64,000 nt of DNA from assembly GCF_963678635.1 (NCBI RefSeq), contig NC_087064.1, positions 47,537,346-47,601,345 of the forward strand. Direction: 5' to 3'. The notes under the pieces were generated by a model that was not told the DNA's origin, did not search any database, and saw nothing but the letters and a program-made list of their open reading frames with translations. Position numbers and translations under genes: made by a program. Positions 55,001 through 63,100 of this stretch are shown here, in pieces; positions within the stretch are counted from its first letter, which is position 1; every line of letters begins with the position of its first letter. The stretch comes from Symsagittifera roscoffensis. Lineage: Eukaryota; Xenacoelomorpha; Acoela; Convolutidae.

Positions 55001-57768
55001 AAATTAAAATCTCAAATTTCTGCTCCCACCGGGCTCAAATTTAAAATCTAACGTCCTAGCATCTCAGCCATTGGTGCTTGACAATCGCGAACACTAGACA
55101 CCGGAAAAAATACAAGACATGAAAATAATGCAGTAAAATCCAACCAAATCAAAATGCTATTGCTGCAAAAATGCAACCAAATGACGAGCACTTACATTTT
55201 TGACTGAAAAATGAACTTTGTAGCTGGCTTCTGTAATAGCTGGCTTGTTATTACACAAGCCAGTTAACACTTGACAGCTGGTTTGTGTAATAAGGATATA
55301 AATAGTAAGGGAAAAAGATATTGAAGTCTTTACGCTATGTCCGGTACTAAATGATAGCTGAATTAAATGATGCAGAATTAATATACTGCTTACGCTACGG
55401 GTTTAAAGAAAACTGAGAAATATCTTGTTGTTGTTGTAGCGCTGTGAGCCCTCTTCACAGATAAGGGAGTCGTTTTCGACCAGTGCTCTTAAGAAATAAT
55501 AAGATATTTGCGGGCGCATCCTGAAGTTGAGTTTCTGTTGGTTCATGGCCAAGGTGTTGATGTTAAATATCTCGCATCACTACCACTATTTATGCATTTA
55601 TTGTCCGTTTTCCCATGGTGGCGGGGTTGAATAATCGGAAAAGATTCAGGTGAGGGTATTGAGTAGAAATGAAGCTACTTAATGGAGGATAACACGTTTT
55701 TCCATGCCATTCGATCAAGGCACTCAGAGGATTTGAGGCCTACAGTATTCAGATCTCGTTAAACATAATCGATCCAGCGGTTTTCAGGCTTTCCTGCTCG
55801 TCTTTTCCCTGAGATTGAAACCTGGCCTATTGATTTTAGTGCATTGTCATTTTCTCTTCGGTGAACATGGCCAAACCATCGTAGCCGAAACCGCACTTGT
55901 AGCTTGTTCTGATCAACAAGACCTGTCAGAGCTTTTATATCAGCCTTCTTAAGAGAGCTGGATATCAGCCTTCTTTATAAGTGACTCCTGTTCTTCTCGC
56001 AGTTCATATAGTCCTTTTAAAGATGCCTGTATATTGCCATCTCTAGCTATGGAGTCAAGCTCCGTATAAATGATACCTTGTCAAAGTCAAAATCTTTATT
56101 CAGCAGCAGAGGCGCAATTTACCACCACTTTGTCCAGAAAACTGCTAATCTGACCGATGATGAAAATTATTTCATCACTTTCATTGGTAATCATATCAAC
56201 CAGATAGCAGAACTCTTGGCCAGTACTCAGGGTCTCAAGTTGATTGATCAGTCGAGTAGAATTCTGATTTGAGCGATAGTTGGAAGGATTATTGCATCTT
56301 GGACAAACATACTTGATATTATACTTCGGTATTTTTCTCAGACCCCTGCAATTTTTATGCACCCACTTATTACAAAAAAGCTGCGTATTGAATTGGCGCC
56401 GACTCTCTTTAAAAAACAATCACATGCATATTTTCGGATTTTTCGAGGAATACACTTTTGGCCTGATATCAAATTTTGGCCTCTTCCATTACTATTATAA
56501 ACAACAATGGGATAAGTGCTGATCCTTGATCTCGCATCAATTATTCCAAATTAGCAATTTGAATTTTCAAACCACAATGGCTGGCGAAAAAAAAAACAAT
56601 CGCAGGTAAAATATATTTGTAATAGTGACCTCAAGGGTATCAATATCTTCCAGATGCTATAAAACAATCCGTCAAAATCAATTGAATGAACTAAAAAAAC
56701 GAGGAGCATAAATACTCTGTAACTTTCTTCGATAGTCAGAACAACAAACTTACCCCATTAACTAAAAAAAACACGTTAGTCCTGTTAGAAAGAATCAAAC
56801 ATGTATAAAGATGTCTTTTTTTCTTGTGTGACCACCCCTTATCTACTCGGTTAGTAAATTTTTGACTGTTATTTTCATAGGCTGGGCAATAATTCGTTAC
56901 AAGCAGCAATTCGTACCTTGGCACCGGCAGGAAGGTACCACTAGCTCGGCTTCACTACTATTCAGCAGGAGAGGCATAGTGTGCGTGAAGCAGGGTTGCC
57001 GCTTAAACTTATGTTACTAATTTTCGCCTCACGATATTCACTCCATCAAAATCTCAGTTGACAACCAAACTACTGTAAATTGTTTCTTGGTTTTAGTTTG
57101 TCTTACATGATGTTGGTCCAAATCAGTCACGTGGTTTCGTCATGGAAGTCATGCGAAGTGCCTGAGGAGCACAAACAAGGTAAATGGCTTTTCGCTGTAG
57201 ATGTCTCCAACACTCACTGCCCTACAAAGAACAAAAAGTTTCGTATTTAGTATCAATTTACACGCAGAAGCAGCCTCGTAGCTTTGCCATAAATCTCTAA
57301 CGCATCCTATTGACAATGCGAATGTGTTTCTACAATGGAAAAAATCGCATGATTGTAATTTAAGAATCGCAATAATGAAAAGCAGTTTTTGCGCCTTGCT
57401 TTTCTGAACAGATTAAAACCGCAAAAACCGCCTTACTAAATACTGAATACTAACTGGTCTGATTCCACATGGGTGACTGATAAAGTTGGATCCATTATGC
57501 CACCAGTCTCTACTTTTGCGTCATTTGAAGCCACATTCCGACAAAATTTCCCGTCTATTAGACCCACGAAGGTGTCTAAATTGTCCTAAATCATTCAGTT
57601 GAAATTAAAGTTGAATTTAAGCTCGGGTATTATAACCAAGTAGAACAAATAATTAACCTCAAATTGTAGAAGCTCTTCGTATGCTTCCTGAACGGCAGAT
57701 GTTCTGTTGCATAAATTTTCAAATAATCTCAAGCAAAACCACAGAATCAAAGCAATGCTCATCATCAT
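51947..57768 (-). CDS. selL: Selenoprotein L (UxxU peroxiredoxin-like 2 protein), six exons
   Basis: Six minus-strand exons (57768-57658, 57585-57455, 57221-57107, 54766-54644, 53682-53545, 52069-51947) join with matching phases into 246 codons plus TAG. The product has a hydrophobic N-terminus (MMMSIALILWFCLRLF) and a thioredoxin-fold domain of the peroxiredoxin-like-2 (AhpC-TSA_2) type. Motifs in order: FVLLRHFA-Sec105-LP-Sec108-RNHVTDL, LGVQMVMVSFGSQKGAARW, ETGCTHTVVTD, YFGLRISFSKVWG, GKQFLKPFENEEDDPLQ, MGGDFLVDKCG, DRPSIQSIINCV. Both redox positions are UGA in an otherwise open frame. Described SelL proteins have exactly this UxxU pair and a single SECIS; the SelL pair is reported to form a diselenide. 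A SECIS-like element follows the stop. Its redox role and location are inferred. A pseudogene is possible but unlikely: two UGAs fall exactly on the two catalytic cysteines and all else is intact. Confidence 0.85.
52405..52754. mobile_element. 350-bp hAT-like MITE in SelL intron 5
   Basis: Ends CACCAGCGGATTTAG and, inverted, CAGGGGCGGATCTAG match at 11 of 15 positions. The flanks GTTTAGAG (52397-52404) and ATTTAGAG (52755-52762) form an 8-bp target duplication with one mismatch, as expected for the hAT superfamily. The interior has no coding capacity. A related copy is at 31.4-31.75 kb. Confidence 0.75.
52960..53440 (+). repeat. Dispersed repeat family R2 in SelL intron 5
   Basis: CCGGTTACTGTCCAAGTAGC, GGGATCTGAACAAAA, AACAGTCATAGTAAAA, TTTTCTCGAAAATTAG, TTGTCGTTCGAATCACAACT and CCCGAATACAAAGTTCCTCC match the copies at 8.4-8.9, 10.1-10.4 and (inverted) 40.4-40.9 kb. 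Confidence 0.65.
53545..53682 (-). CDS. selL: SelL exon 5
   Basis: 46 codons, phase 0, after acceptor ATGTTTAG. It contains FYNYFGLRISFSKVWGSQTM, then YYAGQIQQGK and KPFENEEDDPLQ, all recognisable in family members. The downstream splice site is CAG|GCAAGT, a GC donor rather than GT. Confidence 0.85.
53758..53790. repeat. Tail-module hairpin
   Basis: TTTACACAGGGGCGAAGCGG followed by AGCTTCGCGCCAC is an inverted copy of the shared 3' module, in SelL intron 4. Confidence 0.65.
53935..54310. repeat. 161-bp tandem duplication in SelL intron 4
   Basis: Two copies and the start of a third (TTGAGCAGACA at 53975, 54138 and 54297). Each contains AACTACAATGAACAACA and ACTTGCAACTACAATGAAA. A TTGAGCAGACATC relative lies upstream of the BEL element near 59600. 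Confidence 0.8.
54375..54452 (-). repeat. tRNA-derived SINE head
   Basis: On the minus strand TGGCCCAGAGATAACG (A-box) is followed by GATTCGAGTCC (B-box, 54398-54388) in a tRNA-like order. Stems do not close well, so it is a SINE or tRNA pseudogene. It lies in SelL intron 4. Confidence 0.6.
54644..54766 (-). CDS. selL: SelL exon 4
   Basis: Acceptor ATACTTCAG, donor AAG|GTAAAT, phase 0 at both ends, 41 codons. It holds ELLASLGVQMVMVSFGSQKG and ARWKRETGCTHTVVTDQSRK, the central beta strand, following helix and T-G-C/P loop region typical of peroxiredoxin-like 2. Confidence 0.85.
55025..55100 (-). repeat. tRNA-derived SINE head, degenerate
   Basis: On the minus strand TGGCTGAGATGCTAGGACG (A-box-like) precedes ATTTGAGCCCGG (degenerate B-box). 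It lies in SelL intron 3. Confidence 0.45.
55430..56420 (-). pseudogene. LINE relic: C-terminal part of a reverse transcriptase ORF
   Basis: On the minus strand the order is FCNKWVHKNC...YVCPRCN (zinc-binding-like), GQEFCYLVDMI, TARRTGVTYKE, ADIKALTGLVDQNKLQVR, RLRWFGHVHRREND, GKRRAGKPENRWIDYV, DRMAWKNVL. These match the C-terminal block common to a large group of non-LTR retrotransposon ORFs (RWFGHV...RGRPKKRW...D). Stops interrupt it (for example after IDYV). It sits in SelL intron 3 in the gene's own orientation. The 5' part of the element is absent. Confidence 0.72.
56540..56740 (+). repeat. R1-related fragment in SelL intron 3
   Basis: CCAAATTAGCAATTTGAATT, CAATGGCTGGCGAAAAAAA, ATCAATATCTTCCAGATGCT and TTTCTTCGATAGTCAGAACA align with R1 blocks at 6.9-7.07 and 15.5-15.7 kb. 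Confidence 0.55.
57107..57221 (-). CDS. selL: SelL exon 3: UGA-x-x-UGA redox motif
   Basis: Acceptor TTCTTTGTAG and donor CAT|GTAAGA. Its first base completes Gln81. The peptide is AVSVGDIYSEKPFTLFVLLR then HFA, UGA (57151-57149), LP, UGA (57142-57140), RNHVTDLDQHH. In Cys homologues of the peroxiredoxin-like-2 family the same positions read CxxC after RHF/RNF-type residues. The frame is open on both sides of the UGAs. Confidence 0.85.
57455..57585 (-). CDS. selL: SelL exon 2
   Basis: Follows a 72-bp intron (acceptor TGATTTAG). It encodes DNLDTFVGLIDGKFCRNVAS and on to THVESD, and ends two bases into Gln before donor GTTAGT. This part precedes the thioredoxin fold. Confidence 0.75.
57658..57768 (-). 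CDS. selL: SelL exon 1: hydrophobic N-terminus
   Basis: 37 codons start at the first of three consecutive ATGs (57768). Donor GAG|GTTAAT follows. The segment MSIALILWFCLRLFENLCNR could be a signal peptide or anchor. The preceding CGCCGCCGCAG looks like a splice acceptor, so the true first exon may be a noncoding one upstream. The start is therefore probable rather than certain. Confidence 0.65.
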
Positions 57769-57959
57769 CTGCGGCGGCGAAAAAAAAACATTAGTTACAA
57801 TTTCGCAATTTTCTTCAAAAACGAATAGAAAAAATTCCAAATAAATGTGACGTCAAGAAAAAAGTGGATTACAGTGATGGTAATTTCAAAATTCGTGTTA
57901 TTTTAAATTTTGAAAAACCATGAACTTGTGTGAAAATTTTATATTAATTCTTTGAAAAA

Positions 57960-59170
57960 TTTTACAATGACATAAAAACGTCACATCTTGGAAACTAAAA
58001 GCAATCGAGCAGTCGCATTTGTACGCAAGTTTTGCAAGCCCTGAGAGTACTCTCAGAGTACCCAAGTATTTTGAGAAAATTCAAGTTCAAGTTTTCTTAA
58101 CAATTTTTGTTTCAAAAAACGTCAAATCTCAAGATCTAACAAGTCAAAATTGGAGACAAGACTTGCACGCCCTGAGCATACTCTGACAGCCCCCAAATAA
58201 AGGGTTAGGAATTTCAAGTTTAAAAAAAAACTAAAAAATTATGTTTTCTAAAAAAATTCTCAAAAAATCACAAAAAAACGTCGTATCTGGAAAACTACAG
58301 AAGTTTGAACAGTCATTTTTGAAGGCAAGAATCAAAATTTTTGACAGTACTCTGAAAGCCTCCAACTACAGGGAAGGGAAGTTCAAATTTTGGAAAAAAA
58401 TTAACTAACTTTTCTAAATTGGAAAAAAATGACAAAAAACGTCATATCTCAAAAACTACAAAAATTTGAGCAGTCACAATTGCCCACAAAATCTATCCTT
58501 AAGAGTTCTCTGATAGCACACAACTACAGGGATAAAAACTTTTAAATTTTGAAAAAAAAAATTTAAGTTTTCTGATAATTTTTTGAAAAAACCACAAAAA
58601 ACTTCATATCTGAAAAACTACAAGGATTTGAGCAGTCATATTTTGAGGCAAGATTCACAACCCTTGAGAGTTTTCTGACAGCACCCACCTACAGTGTTGC
58701 CAATTGCAATTTTGATAAAGTTGTCGTATCTCGTACACTAAAAAGATTTGAGCATTCAAAACTGGAGGCCCAACTCGCAACCGTTTGCGAAATTGTGACA
58801 GCTTCCCACTATTGGGCTGCTTATTTTAAACTCGGTTAAATAACCACTAAATTCAAACTGGTAAATCGAAAAACAAATTCTTAACCATTGCAGTACACGA
58901 TATAGCTAAAACGTGAAAAAATTCTTTCGTTTAACAATGTTTAAATAAAACATTGAAAAAGCTTAACCGTGCCGAGATAGTGAAGCCCGCATTTAAATAT
59001 ATAATAGATATATAGATTATTTTGTATTTTGAGTTTCTGAAAATTTTTAAAAAAACCACAAAAATTGTCGTATCTCATACACTATAAAATGATTTGGGCA
59101 TTCAAATTTGAGGCCAAACTCACAACCCCTTGAGGAATCCTGGCAGCATCCCACTATTGGGCTGCTTATT
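57960..59170. repeat. Degenerate tandem repeat, about 120-160-bp unit, seven copies
   Basis: The block ACGTC.TATCT..AAACTA followed by TTTGAGCAGTC recurs at about 57976, 58120, 58278, 58439, 58601, 58721 and 59064, with CTCTGACAGC..CCAACTACAGGG-like endings. The last two copies are separated by an extra 222-bp block. It lies just upstream of the SelL gene (minus strand), so it may overlap its promoter. Confidence 0.8.
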
Positions 59171-59385
59171 TTAAACTCGGTTAAATAACCACTAAATTCA
59201 AACTGGAAAATCGAAAAAAAAACCTTAACCATTGCAATATACGATATAGCTTAACGTGAAAAAATTCTTTTGTTAAACATGCAAAAATAATAAAAAGAAT
59301 AATTAAGCGTTGAAAAAGCTTAAACATGGCGAGATAGTGAAGCCCGCATTTAATTATATATTAGATAGATAGATAGATTGAAAAT
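58805..59385. repeat. 344-bp direct repeat inside the tandem array
   Basis: The block from ACTATTGGGCTGCTTATTTT to GATAGTGAAGCCCGCATTTA occurs at 58808 and 59152. The second copy ends in a short (TAGA)n run near 59365. Confidence 0.8.
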
Positions 59386-59899
59386 TTTCCAGTCTAAATC
59401 ATAGAAGAAAAAAATGACCGAAAATAGCGTAATAGGCAAGCCGAGAATCGTGAATCAAAAGTAATCAGTCAAGAAAAAAATGATGCATTTTGGAAACACG
59501 CATTTTTTTTCTTTTTGCAACGAAGGATTCGACTTCAGAAAACAGAATGATTACGAGCGTTAATGTAGGTGTAAAAATGCGTGTTAAGCAAACAAAACTT
59601 GAGCAGACATCTGTAAGCCAGAAGATAGAGTTTGAGAGAGCAAATTGGTAGAAAAACAACTTTACTACATATTCTGTCAAGATATTTCGAATTAAATTAT
59701 TGATTAGTCTTGTCTACGACATTTGAACTTGATTCTTTGCCGAACCTAATTTTGCCACATTTTTGACATGATTATGCCGCCAAATTAGTAAATTGAAAGA
59801 CTCAAAAACTCAAAAATCAAAAGAAATCATTTAAAAAGAAACAACTAAACTACGATTTGAAATTGGAATCTGAATCACCCAAAAGTATTGCCATTGTCA
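59386..59899 (+). other. Probable 5' LTR region of the BEL/Pao element, left end unknown
   Basis: This sequence immediately precedes the primer-binding site. The LTR is expected to end in CA; CA lies at 59898-59899, one base before TGGCGCCCAA. Its start cannot be fixed because the 3' LTR is outside the window. TGTT near 59582 is one candidate. Confidence 0.4.
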
Positions 59900-59900
59900 T

Positions 59901-59910
59901 TGGCGCCCAA
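59901..59910 (+). other. Candidate primer-binding site of BEL/Pao element
   Basis: TGGCGCCCAA lies one base after a CA dinucleotide and 265 bp before the gag-pol ATG. It is the sequence expected to pair with a tRNA 3' end ending GGGCGCCA, as in lysine tRNAs used by several retroelements. The match after the first ten bases is not evident. Confidence 0.55.
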
Positions 59911-60175
59911 TAGTTTTTAAAACAAAGAAACCGAAACCAAGGTTTTTTTTTGTTGGAAAAATCAACGAACCCATCCTTATACTAACCAATCATATTGTTT
60001 ACTTTTTTTTTGGATTGTAAGTTCCAAAGAAAAAAAAAACTCAAAATCATTTTTTTTCTGTTACAATACAATTGCGAGGTTCCATGTAATCAAAGGAATT
60101 ACATATTGGCCATTTTACACTTTTGCCTAACACGTCAAAACGTGAATTAAGATAAGGAGACAAAGTCAATTAAAA

Positions 60176-63100
60176 ATGAATTCAACCTATGATGCTGTTT
60201 TTAAAGTCATAGAAACAGACGTAGAAATTTTAGCAAAAGCAATTAACCAAGCCATAAGCGATTCCGACGAAGTACAGATCATAAACGATTTCTTAACGGA
60301 ATTGAAGAGCTTGCTCGACGATGCCAATAACGAAGCAGTCAAGATAATGCGCACCGGAACGGACCAGCAAGACTCAATCATTGAACGATTGAAAACTTTG
60401 AAAGTTTTGTACCGAACGATCCAACTACGATCAAAACGATACGAGCGTACCCTCAACAACACTGCCACGTCTTCTTTAAACTCATCACGAGTAGCCAGCA
60501 ACGTCTCGACGCCTTCAATAATACGACAAGCCTTGGAAAATCTTCCCCTTCGACGCCAAACGGAAAGTTTAACCCGTAGTACCACTACACAAAACGTCAC
60601 CATGGACCAGGACACCCCGGACGATTCGCCACAATTTTCAGGATTGCCAGCAATCTTAAACGCTACTTCAAACCACAGATCAAATTCCGCCCAGGACAAT
60701 TCAGGACTCCTACTTCGCCCCGGATCTAACAGCGACGCCAATACCTTGGATCATCGCATTCATCAACAACAAACAGAAACTGTTGGAACTCAAACTGCCC
60801 ATGGAACTCACCTCCATCCTCAGTCAAACCTCTCATTGCAGCAGCCGAACGCCGACTTGTCACAAAGTTCAAACCTTCAGCCGAACCACCCAGAAGCTCA
60901 ACTTCAAGGAACGACAAAAGAATTGAACAATGGAACTCAACTCCAAATCGACAACCAGCAATTGACAGCAACAGTGGGACGAAGACCGAACTCAGAAGCT
61001 CAACTTCATGAAACGTCACCACACTCCAACCCTGGAACTCAAATCCAAGTTTTCAATCAGCAGATGAACGCACCAGCAACCCAACAAAGAAATGTTTCAG
61101 AGCCAATATTTCTTCCTACAGCAACTTCAAAAGCAGCTCAGAGTCAAATGATTGGACAGCAAATCACACACCCAATTCTTGCTCCCCAGACAGCTAGCCC
61201 CCCACATGGACTATACCAGCCTTCAAGCCTTCAACAGAACCAGCCTCCAAGTCAGCAACAGAGGACACATAATCCGAATAGCGCCTTTAGACCCATCTTG
61301 ACGATTGGAAATCAGAATTCAACCAATCATCCCCCCACCAACGTGTTCAGTGGACACCAGACGACAGCTAAGGGTATCACAAACATCAATGGAGTACCGA
61401 TACCAGCACTACTGCCAACAAACCAAGGAGATCAACGAACAGCAACAAATTGGACCTCCAGCCAGCCGACCCTGACTCACCAATGTACACAACCTGCCAT
61501 GCGATCGTACCAGGAAGGATTTCTGGGAACCACGACAGCATACAACCCTACGAACATGCTGACATCATCAACCACAGCCTTCACTCATGCAGGCTGCAGG
61601 GGACCAACAGGAACAACTCACCAAAATATCAACCGACCTCCCCCTCATCAACATGCAGTCCATCAACATGCAGCACATCAACATGCAGCACATCAGAACC
61701 AGCCGACTTATTTCCCGATTCCTACCAACCTTGGAACAGCACCGACAGACCACAACCATCATCAAACGATCTCGAAGACATTCAGGAAATCAGTGCCCAT
61801 TGTCAAACCATTCATATTCGACGGAGAACCTGAACAATGGTTAGATTGGATAGGACTGTTCAACGCAACCATCAACAGCACCGACATGACAAACTCGGAA
61901 AAGATGACACATCTGCAGAAACTTGTATCCGGAGATGCCAAATCTCTCATCCGAGGATATGGATGCAATGGAGCAATGTATGACGCAGCCCTTCAGCGAC
62001 TGGAAAACGACTTTGGTAACCCGACGAAGATAGTTACATCCTTCCTTCGACGACTCGACGCCATCAGCGGCCCCAATCTACGACATACCAGAAGCTACAA
62101 GGACCTCGCCAACTTCCTACAGACAATGGTCGATACATTCACGACACTTGGATTCCAGCACGATCTACACTCTACGACAAATGTCCAAACAGTTTTGTCA
62201 AAACTGCCTACCCCTTGCCGACTAGAATGGAATAGATACAATCTGCAATGCAACATCAGACAACCATCACTCATCGACCTCACCAATTGGTTTAACATCT
62301 ACGCCGAAGCATGCAGCGATTTGCCGAGCAACAGCAACAACAATAACACCAGAAACAGCAGCAGCAGCAACAACTACAACAGCAGCAACACTCAAGGATC
62401 ATCATCCAACGGTCACACCCACCAACATGGACCATCGGATCACCGCGCCAATCAGAACAACCGGAACCAGCAACGCAGCCAGCAGCAACATAAATCTGGA
62501 CAAAAGGATCAACGACGAGATTTTTGCCCGGAGAAACGCAATTGCCAGTACCTTGGAAAATGCCAACACTTCATCGCAATGAACCCAAAGGACAGATTAC
62601 AGCATGCCAGAGACCTACAACTATGTTTCAACTGCCTCAGCCCCCACAAGTTCGCCGACTGTCAATCAACGCAAACCTGCCGGACGGAAGGATGCAGTAA
62701 GAAACACCACACACTTCTGCACAACAGCAGCACCTACAACTCGACGACACAAAGGGAGACAGCCAACCGGAACTCCAGACAACATGACGACACCACCAAC
62801 TGCAGCACCAGCATAAGCAGAAGGAAATCGAATCGCCACATTCCGACCCTGCCAATAACGATCTCTCATGGCAAACATAGAGTTCATGCCTATGCCATGC
62901 TTGATTGTGGAAGCAAACTGACATTGCTTAAATCATCAATCGCCCTCCAACTCAAACCAGATCTGCAGTTAGACGACACCATCCAGCTAAACCAAGCACT
63001 GACATCATCAGACACAGCTTCTACAAAGATGACGATTGCGATTGGACCCTATAACCAGCAAAAGCAGCCATTTCAACTAAATGACATCGACGTCATAATG

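Noticed and set aside
57140-57151. The two UGA codons as nonsense mutations of a pseudogene
   Set aside because: Both fall exactly on the redox positions, every other codon and splice site is intact, and a SECIS-like element follows. Still listed as the main alternative.
57140-57151. UGA reassigned to an amino acid genome-wide
   Set aside because: The 1275-codon BEL/Pao frame and the TRPM exons contain no in-frame UGA and use TGG for Trp and TGC/TGT for Cys.
60187-60741. 184-codon and other minus-strand frames opposite the BEL/Pao ORF (60.2-64 kb)
   Set aside because: Shadows of the intact plus-strand gag-pol frame, with composition dictated by it.
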